Translations under genes and position numbers: made by a program | Assembly: GCA_036490715.1 (NCBI GenBank) | Contig: DASXDL010000026.1 | Location: 1-64,000, forward strand | Origin: FEN-1191 sp036490715 | Lineage (GTDB): Bacteria; Pseudomonadota; Gammaproteobacteria; Steroidobacterales; Steroidobacteraceae | Direction: 5' to 3' | Length of the DNA stretch: 64,000 nt | Notes under the pieces: model-generated | Databases searched by the model: none | What the model was told of the DNA's origin: nothing | The model's input: the letters and a program-made list of their open reading frames with translations, nothing else | Shown: positions 1 to 9,386 of the stretch, one piece after another | How positions within the stretch are numbered: position 1 is the stretch's first letter | Layout: every line of letters starts with the position of its first letter

Positions 1-114
1 AGCACGCTCGCCGCCAAGGATCCGGCCGACGCTCAGCTCGCGCAGGCGCTGCAGATGCTCGGACCGCCGGATGCGACGGGACGGCACAGCCTCTCGATCG
101 CCGGCACGCTGTAA
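1..114 (+). CDS. C-terminal end of an unidentified protein (partial)
   Basis: An open frame runs in from the left edge and stops at TAA 112-114, giving the last 37 residues of a protein on the plus strand. The visible tail is rich in Ala and Leu and ends in a short beta-like stretch (RHSLSIAGTL). A tail of this kind can be found in type II secretion N proteins, but too little is present to assign it. The addA-like gene ends convergently 20 bases further on, so this is the last gene of its own transcript. No terminator hairpin is obvious in the short gap. Confidence 0.45.
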   Translation, partial: STLAAKDPADAQLAQALQMLGPPDATGRHSLSIAGTL

Positions 115-134
115 CGGCGCGCGCTCAGGCTCGC

Positions 135-3100
135 TCAATCCACGCTTGAGCCGATCTCGCGAAATTCCCCCAGCAACGGAAAGTACAGCGCCAGGCGCGG
201 CGCTGGGCCGCCGCGCGCTTCGACCAGGGCCGCATAGCGCGCTAATTGCGGCTGGTAGCGCTGCGCCTCGCTGTCCAGAAAAAGGCGCACATCGCCGCCC
301 TCGTGCGTGCTGGTCTTGTAATCGATGATCCAGCGATCGCCGTGCTCATCGGTCAACAGGCGGTCGATGATGATGTTCACCACCCGGCCGGCGTGCACGC
401 CGGTCAGTCGCCATTCGCTGCGGGCATCCGGATGCGCGCCGGATAGAAGCCAGCGGCCACGTTCATCCTCGAGTGTGGATCGCAGCGCCTGCGTTACCCG
501 CTGCGCCGCGCGCGCTCGCTCGACCGCCGGTACGCCCAGCTCAGCCAGCCACGCCTGGTAGTCGCGCGCGCTGCGATGGCCTGCCGCGGCGCCTTCCGTG
601 GTCAGGCGGTGCAACTCCGCGTGCACGATGGTGCCGACCGCACGCGCGCTCGCGCCCACCCAGCTGTACTCAGGCGTGTCGGCGGACTCAGCCGATCCGA
701 GGCGCAGCCGCCGCGAGGCCACCTCGATTGCTGCGACCGCCGGCGGTGCCGATGGCGACCAGTTGGGCGGCAGCCGCGACAGCCCCAACGATTGCGGCGC
801 ATTCCGCGCATCCGCACTCTGACGCGTTGCGGCTACCGGCGCTGCGGCCACCAGCAATGCGAGAAATTCCTCGCCGACTGCCGGCCACAGGACGGCGAGC
901 AGCGAGCCGCTCACGGCCGAATCGATCGCGGCCCCCAGCAGATGCAGCTGCCGACGGGCGCGGGTTGCGGCGACGTACAGCAGGCGCGCGCGCTCGAGTT
1001 GTGCCCGCTGACGACGCAGGGCCTTGATGTAATTCGCCAGTGACGGGCCGCGAGAATCCTCGGTGCTGGCGCGAATCGGCGCCAGCAGCAAATCGGTCCC
1101 CGAGCCGCTACGCGGCAGATCAATCCAGTGCAGCAGCGGATCGGGCGGTGTCCGCAAGCGACGATGCAGTCCCGGAAGGATGACGACGTCCCACTCCAAC
1201 CCCTTGGCGGCATGCATGGTCATCAGCTCAATGGCCCCCGCCTGTGCGGGTGATGCCGACCACAGCTCGTCAGTCAGCTCGTCGATGCCTTCACCTGCCA
1301 GCCGCTCCGCATCGGCGTGCACGGCCAGGGCATCGAGAAAACGCTGCGCGTCGATCCGGTCCACTTCGCTGCGATGAACCGCAGGCCCTGCCAGCCGCAG
1401 CCAGCTATGCTCGACCCGCTGCCACAGCGGCAAGCCGCGTTCCGCGCCGTCGATCGCGGGCATCAGCGCGGCGCACACCCGGGCGATGCGCCGCTGCGGG
1501 GGGCTGGGCGAGCCGTCGGTCACCCGCGTCAACGCACTGAACAAATCGGCGCCGGCGTCGCCCAGCACGGCATCGATCTCCGCCAGCGTCAGGGCGCACC
1601 ACGGTGCGCGCAGCAATGCCAGCCAGGCGGTGCGATCGGCCCCGTGCAGCAGCGCGCGCGTCAGGGCCGACAGGTCGCGCACCACGGGCCGATCTCGCAG
1701 CCGCTCCAGGTCGACGCCGCGCAGGTTGAACCCCGCCGCGCGCAGCTGCGCTGCCGGCAGCTGTGCGTGCTCGCGGCCGGCGACCAGAATTGCGATCGTC
1801 GCCTGCGGGTCGGATTGCCGCGTTGCGCGCACGATCTGCACCACGCGCTCCGCTTCCGCCAGCGCATCCTCGGGCGGCAAGCGATGCAAGCGCACGGCGC
1901 CTTGATCGTCGGCCACCGCGCTCGGCGGCGGCAGCGACGGCAGATAACGAATCGCCGCCAGGCGAGCATCGTTGAGCGCCGGAAACACCTGGGCGAAGTG
2001 CTCGTTGAGCCATCGGATCAACGGCGGTGTAGAGCGAAAGTTATAGCGCAGTTCCAACGATTCGAGCCGGATCTCGCCGATGCCCTGGTCACGCGCCTGC
2101 AGGAACAGCCCGACTTCGGCTTCGCGAAACTGGTAGATCGACTGCATCGGATCGCCGACCACGAATAGCGTGCGTCCGTCGCCCGCCGCCCAGCCTGCGG
2201 TCAGCGCCTGCAGCAGCTCGATCTGCTCGACCGAGGTGTCCTGGAATTCATCCACCAGGATGTGACGCAATGCACCGCCGGCGCGCAGCGCAAACTCGGT
2301 CGGAGCCCCCTGCTCGCTCAGCGCACTGCGAGCCGCTCCCGCTACGTACGGGTAATCCACGCCCGCTCCACTGGCAAACACCAGCTGCAGCTCGGCGGCC
2401 GCGCGCGTCAGCAGCAGCGCGAGGGCCTCGAGTGCCTCGCGGTCGTCCGGCTCGAGCTGAGCGGCGGGCAGATCGCGCAAGCGGCGGCACAGTGGCTGCG
2501 AGTTCGGCACGGCGGCCAGTCGCTGCAGCCATATCTGCACGCGATCCTTCATCGGCCGATCGGTGGGCGGAAACCCGTCCTTGACCGTGAAGCTGCGGCG
2601 CCATTCCTGCTCACCGGTCAGCGTCAGCGCGCACAGCGAACGCCAGTGCGGCAGCGATTCGGGTTGGGCGCTCAGCTGCACCGGCGACTGCGCGCCGCCG
2701 ACATTGGCACCGGGGCGTTGCCGGCGAGCGTAATCCAGAAGCTGCTCGGCTTCGCGCAGCAGCGCCGCCGGAATGGCGGCCACCAGTCTGGCCAGCTCGG
2801 CGCTCAACACCGATCGCAGGCTCTCCTCAACCCTTTGCACCAGTCCGCCATCCGGCGCGCGCAGCACTCGCGGTAACCAGTGCGAGCGCTGCCCGAGCAT
2901 GTCGGCCAGCAGCTGTTCGACCTTGCCCCAGTCATTGTCCAGACGGTCGAACAGTCGTTCCACGGCCGCCGCGATTGCCGGCTCTTCCGCCGCCCCTTGC
3001 AGACAGCGCCGCGCGGCACGCCGATACAGCACCGAGCGTGCCGCGGCAATCTCGAGGCTCGGACCGGAGCGGGCCGCAACCGGCAGCTGGGTGGCCAACC

Positions 3101-3491
3101 AATGGTTGAGCGCATCGATGGTCTCGATCCGCAGTCGCGACGGATTCTGCAGCAGCGTCCAGTCGCGGTGCGCGTCACGCCGCAGCGCCGCCTGCAGCAA
3201 CTCGGATGCGATGCCGGTTACCGCGGTGCCGTCGCGCGCGGCCTGCAGCGCGGCCAGGACGCGCCGGCGCATCTCGGCGGCGGCCTTGCGCGTGAACGTG
3301 ATCGCCAGGATCTGCTCGGGCTCCTCCACGGTCGCCAGCAGCGCCAGGAAGCGCGCTGTCAGCACGGTGGTCTTGCCGGATCCGGCCGGGGCCTGCAGCA
3401 ACATCGAGCGATGCACATCCAGTGCCTCGCGCCGCGCATGCTGATCGAGCTGTTCGGCCACGGCATCGGTCGCGGCGGGAATCAGGCTCAT
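135..3491 (-). CDS. addA: AddA-like UvrD-family helicase/exonuclease
   Basis: This is a 1118-residue superfamily 1A helicase with a C-terminal RecB-type nuclease, expected to unwind and resect double-strand breaks together with the product of the upstream gene. Visible motifs in order are Walker A (APAGSGKTT, near residue 34), Ia (ITFTRKAAAEMR), II (LVDEFQDT), III (VVGDPMQSIYQFR), IV (LRYNFRST), V (MTMHAAKGLEWD) and VI (LYVAATRARR). The nuclease core follows near the C-terminus (WIIDYKTS, then a QLARYAAL helix). The ATG at 3491 is chosen because it overlaps the stop of the addB-like gene as ATGA. A longer in-frame start at 3563 would add an Arg-rich tail inside the upstream gene. Such pairs stand in for RecBCD in many beta- and gammaproteobacteria. 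Confidence 0.9.
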   Translation of the reverse strand: MSLIPAATDAVAEQLDQHARREALDVHRSMLLQAPAGSGKTTVLTARFLALLATVEEPEQILAITFTRKAAAEMRRRVLAALQAARDGTAVTGIASELLQAALRRDAHRDWTLLQNPSRLRIETIDALNHWLATQLPVAARSGPSLEIAAARSVLYRRAARRCLQGAAEEPAIAAAVERLFDRLDNDWGKVEQLLADMLGQRSHWLPRVLRAPDGGLVQRVEESLRSVLSAELARLVAAIPAALLREAEQLLDYARRQRPGANVGGAQSPVQLSAQPESLPHWRSLCALTLTGEQEWRRSFTVKDGFPPTDRPMKDRVQIWLQRLAAVPNSQPLCRRLRDLPAAQLEPDDREALEALALLLTRAAAELQLVFASGAGVDYPYVAGAARSALSEQGAPTEFALRAGGALRHILVDEFQDTSVEQIELLQALTAGWAAGDGRTLFVVGDPMQSIYQFREAEVGLFLQARDQGIGEIRLESLELRYNFRSTPPLIRWLNEHFAQVFPALNDARLAAIRYLPSLPPPSAVADDQGAVRLHRLPPEDALAEAERVVQIVRATRQSDPQATIAILVAGREHAQLPAAQLRAAGFNLRGVDLERLRDRPVVRDLSALTRALLHGADRTAWLALLRAPWCALTLAEIDAVLGDAGADLFSALTRVTDGSPSPPQRRIARVCAALMPAIDGAERGLPLWQRVEHSWLRLAGPAVHRSEVDRIDAQRFLDALAVHADAERLAGEGIDELTDELWSASPAQAGAIELMTMHAAKGLEWDVVILPGLHRRLRTPPDPLLHWIDLPRSGSGTDLLLAPIRASTEDSRGPSLANYIKALRRQRAQLERARLLYVAATRARRQLHLLGAAIDSAVSGSLLAVLWPAVGEEFLALLVAAAPVAATRQSADARNAPQSLGLSRLPPNWSPSAPPAVAAIEVASRRLRLGSAESADTPEYSWVGASARAVGTIVHAELHRLTTEGAAAGHRSARDYQAWLAELGVPAVERARAAQRVTQALRSTLEDERGRWLLSGAHPDARSEWRLTGVHAGRVVNIIIDRLLTDEHGDRWIIDYKTSTHEGGDVRLFLDSEAQRYQPQLARYAALVEARGGPAPRLALYFPLLGEFREIGSSVD

Positions 3492-6130
3492 GGCTCGACG
3501 CTCTCGGAAACGCTTTCGGCCGCCAGCTCGGCGGCCTCCAGCAGCTGCGGGTCGACACGACACAGCATCCGCAGGTGACAGTGGGCACAGGCATCCTTCA
3601 GCGGCTGCACGGCCGCGTAACCCGACAGGTATTCAGCCATCAGCAGCTCGAGCTGTCCGGCCCAGCGGCGCATCAGTTCGGGCCACGCCGGGGCACCCTC
3701 TGGCGGCGGCTTGAGCTTGGGCAAACGACCACTGCGATCGGCCAGTCCACGTATCCCCAGCCCGTGGGATTGCAGATGCAGCATCAGTACCGCGGACACC
3801 CCCGCCCCGGACGCCAGCGCATAAGCCGGCAGTTGCGGCTGGGCCAGGCGGTCAGCGAACGCATCGAACGGCCGCGCCGCACCACTCTTGTAATCGATGA
3901 CAGCCAGCGCGCCGTCGGCCAGACGGTCGACCCGATCCGGGCGCAGGGCAAGCGTGGTGCCGCCGACGGCAAAGGCCAGCCGAGACTCGGGCGATTGCAC
4001 CTGAAACGCCTCACGCGTGCGCTCCCATTCGAGCAGGTGCTCGATCAGTCGCGCCGCACGCGCGCATTCCCGGGTCAGCAGTTCGGCCGGGAAGCCGCCG
4101 GGCTGGCGCGCGTTCTGCGCCGCGGCAGCCTGGGCGACACATTGGCGCACGCGTTCGCGCGTGCGCTCAGGATCAAGGCTGAGTAGCGCGGTCGAGTCGC
4201 GTGTCTGGCGCCAGAAGTGCTCCAGGGCGGCATGCAGCAGCTGACCGCGACGGCTGCGATCGATTCCCGGCGCGGGCTCAGGCAGCCTGCAGGCCCGCAG
4301 CCGCAGCTCCGCAAAGCCGCGAAACGGACACAGCGACTGCAGTTCCAGAATGCGCACACCGCGCGCCAGAGGTAGGCTTGGCGATACCGGCGGACCACGG
4401 CTGTCGACCCACGCTTCCATCGGCGGCGCCTGCGCCGCAATCCACTGCGGCAGGTCGAACGTGTCGTCGGGCAACGCCGTCGGCGAGCTAGCGGACAGCA
4501 GCGGACTCGGATCATTCGGCACGCCCGCGTCGCTGTGCGACCAACTGAAAACACACTCGCCGGCACGAGCGCGCCACTGCTGCAGGCGTTGGCCGGCCAG
4601 TGACAGCTGACCCGCGGCGCTGGCTTCGGGCAACCCCGACTGCTGTTGCGCCAGCGGCGGCAGCAAAGGATCGGGCTGTGCCGGCGCTGGCCACAGGTCG
4701 GCCGATAAGCCGGCGACCCAGATTCCATCGTAGTGCGCAATCGGATCGTCCAGATTCGCCGTCACGGTTACCGGCACATCATCGGTGGCCGGCTCGAAGG
4801 TCAAGCGCTGCGCCAGCTCGGACATCAATGTTGCCGCCTCGGCAGCCCGCAGACGCCCCGGAAGCGAACCCATACCGGCAAATTCGCCCAGCAGTTCATC
4901 GAAACGCACGCGCACCTGATGCTCGTCGCTGCCGAGCGTTAAGGCTCCGGGCCAGCCACAGCGTTGCAGCAGCGCTGCCAACGCCTGGGCCCAGTCGTCG
5001 GCGCTGGCCGTGCCCGGTACCGACGTCAGCGCAGCCGACAGCCGCTGCAGCGGTGCGGCCGCGGCAGCTTCATGCGGCAAGTTCAAAGCGCCGATGAGGG
5101 CCGGCAGCTGTCGCACCGACAGCTCGGCGATGTTGTGCTCGCGCAGCCAGAGCTCCAGCCGCAATGCTCCCTCGCGCTCCAGAGCGCTGAAGTACGGTGA
5201 GCGCAACAGCGCGCCGAACTGCGTAAACGATACCGGTCCGGCGAGCAGTCCGATCAGATCGATGGCAGCGGCTACCAGCGCATAGCTGCTCAGCGGCCGA
5301 CCGCCCTCGATCGCAAACAATGATGACCCGGCGCTGATCCCGGTCGAGAGCAACGCTGCAAAGTCCAGCCGCTGCGATAACGCGCGCTCGTAAAGATGCC
5401 GCTGCTGCGCCAGTCGCGGCACCACCAGCAACAGGCGGGCGCGCGGATCGCGCTCGAGGCGCGTCCAGCACCACTGGGCCGCGGCACGGGCCTCGGCGGA
5501 CGGCTCCTCGAATGCCGCGACCGACGCGGCGCGGCTATCCGCCGACTCCACGGCACCCACTACCCGGACACCATGCTGCTGCAGCCAGCGCCGCCGCGCC
5601 GCTCCGAGCGTGGGAAAGCCGGCCAACAGCACGCGCTGCGTCGGGCGCAGATACTCCACGCAGTCTTGCCAGGAAGTGGCGCCGATCGCTCCGAGCTCCT
5701 GGCAGCGGCGCCGAAACGCGGCACGCGCATTCAGCAGCACCGCTGTCTCGGCCGAGGTTGCGGCCGGCAACTGCAGCCCGAAATCATCCATGCGTCCGAC
5801 TGCGCGGCGCACCGCAGCGATCAGCGCGTCGGGCATCAGCACGCCGAATTCAGTGCAGGCCTCGCGCACCACGTCGCGCCACAGCAGCCATTCCTCGGCT
5901 GAAGACAGGCGACGTGGCAGGGATTCGAAGCGCGCACGAGCGGCGTCCAGCTCGCGCTCCAGCCAGCCGTTCCAAGGCAGCACATCGGGGCTGTTCCAAA
6001 CCTTAAGCCCGGCGGCGAGCATCGCGCTGCTGTGTGCCAGGCGCACAGCCGTGGCGCGCTGGCGGCTAGGCACCACGAGCGTGCCGCCACTCTCGAGATG
6101 GGTCAGGAGCTCGGAGGTAAGCTCAAGCAA
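3488..6130 (-). CDS. AddB-like PD-(D/E)XK nuclease with Fe-S cysteines (TIGR03623-type DNA repair protein)
   Basis: This 880-residue protein has a degenerate helicase N-terminal half (VVPSRQRATAVRL near the start) and a C-terminal PD-(D/E)XK nuclease (ALAVIDYKSG). Four cysteines are arranged as in AddB iron-sulfur nucleases: one before the nuclease core (SLCPFRG) and a CxxCx5C group near the end (CAHCHLRMLC). The family is the one known as probable DNA repair protein TIGR03623, the usual partner of the downstream AddA-like helicase, with which it overlaps by ATGA. The start is a TTG at 6130. An in-frame stop lies just upstream and the next ATG would delete a conserved motif. A perfect TATAAT sits only nine bases before the TTG, so the transcript may be leaderless. 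Confidence 0.85.
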   Translation of the reverse strand: MLELTSELLTHLESGGTLVVPSRQRATAVRLAHSSAMLAAGLKVWNSPDVLPWNGWLERELDAARARFESLPRRLSSAEEWLLWRDVVREACTEFGVLMPDALIAAVRRAVGRMDDFGLQLPAATSAETAVLLNARAAFRRRCQELGAIGATSWQDCVEYLRPTQRVLLAGFPTLGAARRRWLQQHGVRVVGAVESADSRAASVAAFEEPSAEARAAAQWCWTRLERDPRARLLLVVPRLAQQRHLYERALSQRLDFAALLSTGISAGSSLFAIEGGRPLSSYALVAAAIDLIGLLAGPVSFTQFGALLRSPYFSALEREGALRLELWLREHNIAELSVRQLPALIGALNLPHEAAAAAPLQRLSAALTSVPGTASADDWAQALAALLQRCGWPGALTLGSDEHQVRVRFDELLGEFAGMGSLPGRLRAAEAATLMSELAQRLTFEPATDDVPVTVTANLDDPIAHYDGIWVAGLSADLWPAPAQPDPLLPPLAQQQSGLPEASAAGQLSLAGQRLQQWRARAGECVFSWSHSDAGVPNDPSPLLSASSPTALPDDTFDLPQWIAAQAPPMEAWVDSRGPPVSPSLPLARGVRILELQSLCPFRGFAELRLRACRLPEPAPGIDRSRRGQLLHAALEHFWRQTRDSTALLSLDPERTRERVRQCVAQAAAAQNARQPGGFPAELLTRECARAARLIEHLLEWERTREAFQVQSPESRLAFAVGGTTLALRPDRVDRLADGALAVIDYKSGAARPFDAFADRLAQPQLPAYALASGAGVSAVLMLHLQSHGLGIRGLADRSGRLPKLKPPPEGAPAWPELMRRWAGQLELLMAEYLSGYAAVQPLKDACAHCHLRMLCRVDPQLLEAAELAAESVSESVEP

Positions 6131-6138
6131 ATCAGTAG

Positions 6139-6167
6139 ATTATAAATGAACCGCAGAATCTACTTAA
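6139..6167 (-). promoter_or_regulatory. Candidate sigma70 promoter of the addB-addA-like operon
   Basis: On the minus strand TTAAGT (6167-6162) and a perfect TATAAT (6144-6139) are separated by 17 bases, in an AT-rich pocket between two GC-rich genes. The predicted transcription start falls at about 6132, next to the TTG start of the addB-like gene at 6130. That leaves almost no 5' untranslated region and no room for a ribosome binding site. The promoter also overlaps the last codons of the neighbouring aminotransferase gene. Confidence 0.5.
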
Positions 6168-7437
6168 ATCGAGATTGGGCCTCGACCACGGTGCCGCGGC
6201 GGCTGCGTGGCTCGGCGGCGGCCTGCACGTCGAGCAATTCCTCGATGCGGGCAAAGACGGTTCGCAGCGTGGTCGCATCCGGCAGCGTGGTGACCCGAAA
6301 ATGATTGCGGTAGGCAACGTTGAAGCTCACGCCCGGCGCGACCAGCACGTGCTTCTGCTCCAGCAGATCCAGCGCGAACTGCTGATCGTCAAACTCCGGC
6401 AGAGCGCGAGTATCTACCCCGATGAAGCCGTACATTGCGCCATCCGGGCGCGCCAGGGTCAGATAGCGGCTGGATGCGACGGCTTCGACCACCGCGCGCC
6501 GCGACTCGTACAAGCGGCCGCCGGGGCGCAGCAATTCCTGGATGCTCTGGTAACCGCCAAGCGCAGTCTGCACTGCCCATTGCGCCGGCACGTTGCTGCA
6601 CAATCGCAGCGACGTCAGCAGTTCCAGGGCTGCAAGATAATCGGCCGCGCCGTGCAGCCGTCCCGAGAACACCGCCCAGCCGACCCGGTAGCCGCAGGCG
6701 CGGTAGATCTTCGACAGGCCCGAGAGCGTCGCGCACAACGTCTCGCGTACCAGCGTCGCCATCGGAATCGATTCGGCGCCGTCGTAGACCATCTGGTCGT
6801 AGATCTCGTCGCTGAACACGATCAGCTGGTGGCGCTCGGCCAGGCGCGCAATCGCCTCCAGCGCGGCGCGCGGATAGACCGCTCCGGTCGGGTTGTTCGG
6901 ATTGATCACCACGATCGCACGGGTACGGCGGGTGATCAGAGCCTCGATTTCGGCCGGATCGGGCACGAACGCCTGCTCTGGGCGGCAGGGATAATGCACT
7001 GCCCGGCCACGATTGAGATTGACCGAGGCGGTCCAGAGCGGATAGTCCGGGCTCGGCACCAGCACTTCGTCACCATCGTTGAGCAGTGAGCGCAGCACCA
7101 GGTCGATCAGCTCGCTGACGCCGTTGCCGATGAATACTTCTTCGGCGCTCACGCCGGTCACGCCGCGCGCCTGCTGCTGCATGACCACCGCTTCGCGCGC
7201 CGGGAAGATGCCCTTCTGGTGGCAGTAACCCTCGCTGTCAGAGAGGTTTTCGATCATCGCCAGCCGCATGGTCTCGGGCGTGCGAAAGCCGAACAGGCGC
7301 GGGTTGCCAATGTTCAGCGAGATGATCTCGTAGCCCTGGCGCTCCATTTCGTGCGCGCGACGCGCCAGGCGGCCGCGGATCTCGTAGCGAACGTTCTTTA
7401 GGGAATCGCTGGGTGTAACGGTGTGATCAGGGCCCAT
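6160..7437 (-). CDS. alaA: AlaA-like class I aminotransferase (glutamate-pyruvate type)
   Basis: This 425-residue PLP-dependent fold type I aminotransferase is probably the cytosolic AlaA/YfbQ enzyme that makes alanine from pyruvate and glutamate. Residues 37-75 carry the family start (YEIISLNIGNP, then EGYCHQKGIFPAREAV), followed by NPNNPTGAVY (179-188), the SDEIYD loop (209-214) and the PLP lysine in LSGLSKIYR (K243). The length is about 20 residues above E. coli AlaA, all at the N-terminus, so the true start could lie a little downstream. The gene stops 29 bases before the addB-like start on the same strand, but a separate promoter for addB is visible. The alanine assignment is by resemblance, and a related keto-acid substrate is possible. 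Confidence 0.82.
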   Translation of the reverse strand: MGPDHTVTPSDSLKNVRYEIRGRLARRAHEMERQGYEIISLNIGNPRLFGFRTPETMRLAMIENLSDSEGYCHQKGIFPAREAVVMQQQARGVTGVSAEEVFIGNGVSELIDLVLRSLLNDGDEVLVPSPDYPLWTASVNLNRGRAVHYPCRPEQAFVPDPAEIEALITRRTRAIVVINPNNPTGAVYPRAALEAIARLAERHQLIVFSDEIYDQMVYDGAESIPMATLVRETLCATLSGLSKIYRACGYRVGWAVFSGRLHGAADYLAALELLTSLRLCSNVPAQWAVQTALGGYQSIQELLRPGGRLYESRRAVVEAVASSRYLTLARPDGAMYGFIGVDTRALPEFDDQQFALDLLEQKHVLVAPGVSFNVAYRNHFRVTTLPDATTLRTVFARIEELLDVQAAAEPRSRRGTVVEAQSRFK

Positions 7438-7511
7438 CGCCCAAGACTAACCTGTCTGGACACGGCGCGCACGGACGCGCGCCGCGGTCGGGCACAACGG
7501 CCGAATGCGCG

Positions 7512-7994
7512 CTATACCTGTCCCAGCACGTGCTCGGCGGATGAGACTTTGAACTGGCCCGGGGCCTCGACATCGACGTGCTTGGCGACCCCGTTGTCCA
7601 CCACGATGGCGAAGCGCTGTCCGCGCATGCCCATGCCAAAACCTTTGGCATCCAGTTCCAGGCCCAATGCGCGCGCGTAATCGCCGTTGCCGTCGGCCAG
7701 CATCAGCACCTTCTCGCCACTGCCGGCATGCTTGCCCCAGGCGCTCATGACGAACACATCGTTGACCGCCATGCAGGCGATCGTGTCGATGCCTTTGCCC
7801 TTGAACTTGTCGGCCATGCCGATGAACCCAGGCAGATGCTTGGCGTCGCAGGTCGGGGTGAAGGCGCCGGGTACCGAAAACAGCACCACGCGCTTGCCAT
7901 TAAACAACTCAGAGCTTGTCAGATCCTTCGGGCCTTTGTCCGACATGGTCTTGAACTTGCCCTCGGGCATGCGCTCTCCGGCTTTGATCGTCAT
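7512..7994 (-). CDS. Type II (Prx5-like) peroxiredoxin
   Basis: This is a 160-residue cytosolic thiol peroxidase that reduces hydrogen peroxide and alkyl hydroperoxides, usually with glutaredoxin or thioredoxin as reductant. The peroxidatic cysteine is C49 in PGAFTPTC. A second cysteine, C74 in TIACMAVND, lies where plant PrxII enzymes have their resolving cysteine. The end of the chain (MGMRGQRFAIVVDNG) is typical of the family. The ATG at 7994 is preferred over an upstream in-frame ATG at 8057 because the protein then starts like its homologues (MTIKAGERMPEG). It follows the TPR gene on the same strand after 35 bases and may be cotranscribed with it. Confidence 0.9.
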   Translation of the reverse strand: MTIKAGERMPEGKFKTMSDKGPKDLTSSELFNGKRVVLFSVPGAFTPTCDAKHLPGFIGMADKFKGKGIDTIACMAVNDVFVMSAWGKHAGSGEKVLMLADGNGDYARALGLELDAKGFGMGMRGQRFAIVVDNGVAKHVDVEAPGQFKVSSAEHVLGQV

Positions 7995-8029
7995 GGCGCG
8001 ATTCTCCTGATGGGGTGGTGTGGCTGCTG

Positions 8030-9262
8030 TCAGGCGCTGTGCGTGCGCAACGCCCACAGCTTGCCAAGACGGGCATAGCCGCTGTTGCTGGACGAGCTGA
8101 CCTTGTCGAAGGCCTTCTGCGCTTCGGAAGCATTGTGCAGGCGCAGCTGGGCGATGCCGAGCAGGATGTTAGCCTCATCCGGACTCTTAAGACTGCCTTT
8201 GGCGATGCCCTTGCTGATCGACGCCACGGCCTTGTCGGGTTGACCATAGCTGAGGTAGGCGCCACCGATCTGCACCAGCGCATCGCCCGACGGTGCGCTC
8301 TCGGCCGAGCGCTCGTTGTTTGCCAGATTGCCCTGGTCGGTCGCGGCGCGCTGCTTGGCGCCGTCCAGCAGGTGCTGGTATCGATCTTTGTCGCGTTGCT
8401 CGGTGAATACGTTCTTGGTAAACGCCTGCTGCAGGACCGCTACGGTCTCGCCCGGGTAGCCGGCATCCAGCGCGATCTCGGCCATCTCGGCGTAGTCGGA
8501 CGGCAGCTTGAGCACACCGACATCATTCATCAGCCGGTAGACGTTGAGCTGCAGGTGCGCGTCCTTGATGTCCATGCGCACCAGCGAGGCCAGCGCGTTC
8601 TGCCAGTATTCCGGCTTCGGGTAGTTCGCAACCAGCCGCTCGACCGCCTTGGAAGCGCCGGCTTCATCGCCGGCCTTCAGATCGAATTGCCACAGCAGCT
8701 TCAGCGATTCCTCGTCCGGCTTCTCCGACTTGCTGACCACGTCATTCATGGTCGCCGCCGCTTCCTTGTACTTGCCCGACAGATACTGGCTCTTGGCGAT
8801 CAGCAGCAGCGTGTCGCTGTCGTTGGCACCGTGTTTGACGGCCTGGTCGGCCACGTCCATCGCCTTGGCGTAGTCCTTCTGCTGAAAGTAGTACAGCGCA
8901 ATGTTTTTGAGCCACAGTTTTTGCTGATCCGCGCTCGCGTACTGCGACTGCGCCGCCGCCTGCAGCGCGGTGATGGCTTCCGCCGTGTTCTGCTTCTGCT
9001 GGTAGATCTGGAACAGCATGATGTTGATGACGAAGTTGTCGTAGGCAGTCTTGTCGCCCGCGGCACCCTGCGCCTCGCGCACCTTGGCCAGAGCCTCATC
9101 CGGCTTCTTGGCGGCCATCGCATCCTGCGCTGCCTTGAGCGGTTTGGCGACGGCCTTGCTGACCTGCGGACCGGCCTGGTCGGCCGCCACAGCCGCGCTA
9201 CCCAGAGCTGCGACGCCGCAGATCGACAGCAGCAGCGCGACGATTTTAAGACGATTCCTCAT
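8030..9262 (-). CDS. Exported TPR-repeat protein of the TonB operon
   Basis: This 410-residue protein has a signal peptide (a basic MRNRLK start, a hydrophobic run, cleavage after AAVAA near residue 26) and is otherwise made of helical repeats of TPR type (for example KNIALYYFQQKDYAKAMDVA and GGAYLSYGQPDKAVASI). It should lie in the periplasm. It is the last gene of the tonB-exbB-exbD-exbD cluster on the same strand, 124 bases below the second exbD. This placement is common in Xanthomonadales-like genomes. A role as a periplasmic partner of the TonB complex is inferred only from position. No enzyme domain is visible. Confidence 0.75.
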   Translation of the reverse strand: MRNRLKIVALLLSICGVAALGSAAVAADQAGPQVSKAVAKPLKAAQDAMAAKKPDEALAKVREAQGAAGDKTAYDNFVINIMLFQIYQQKQNTAEAITALQAAAQSQYASADQQKLWLKNIALYYFQQKDYAKAMDVADQAVKHGANDSDTLLLIAKSQYLSGKYKEAAATMNDVVSKSEKPDEESLKLLWQFDLKAGDEAGASKAVERLVANYPKPEYWQNALASLVRMDIKDAHLQLNVYRLMNDVGVLKLPSDYAEMAEIALDAGYPGETVAVLQQAFTKNVFTEQRDKDRYQHLLDGAKQRAATDQGNLANNERSAESAPSGDALVQIGGAYLSYGQPDKAVASISKGIAKGSLKSPDEANILLGIAQLRLHNASEAQKAFDKVSSSSNSGYARLGKLWALRTHSA

Positions 9263-9386
9263 GGTGTTCCTCGATGGACTCCGGCAGCGCCCCAGTAGTT
9301 ACTGTGCCTGCGGGAGCAGAAACGTGGCTAGGGTCCTATGACTGAGGCGGCTGCAAGAACCGGCCGACGCGGCGCGGCCAAGGCTC

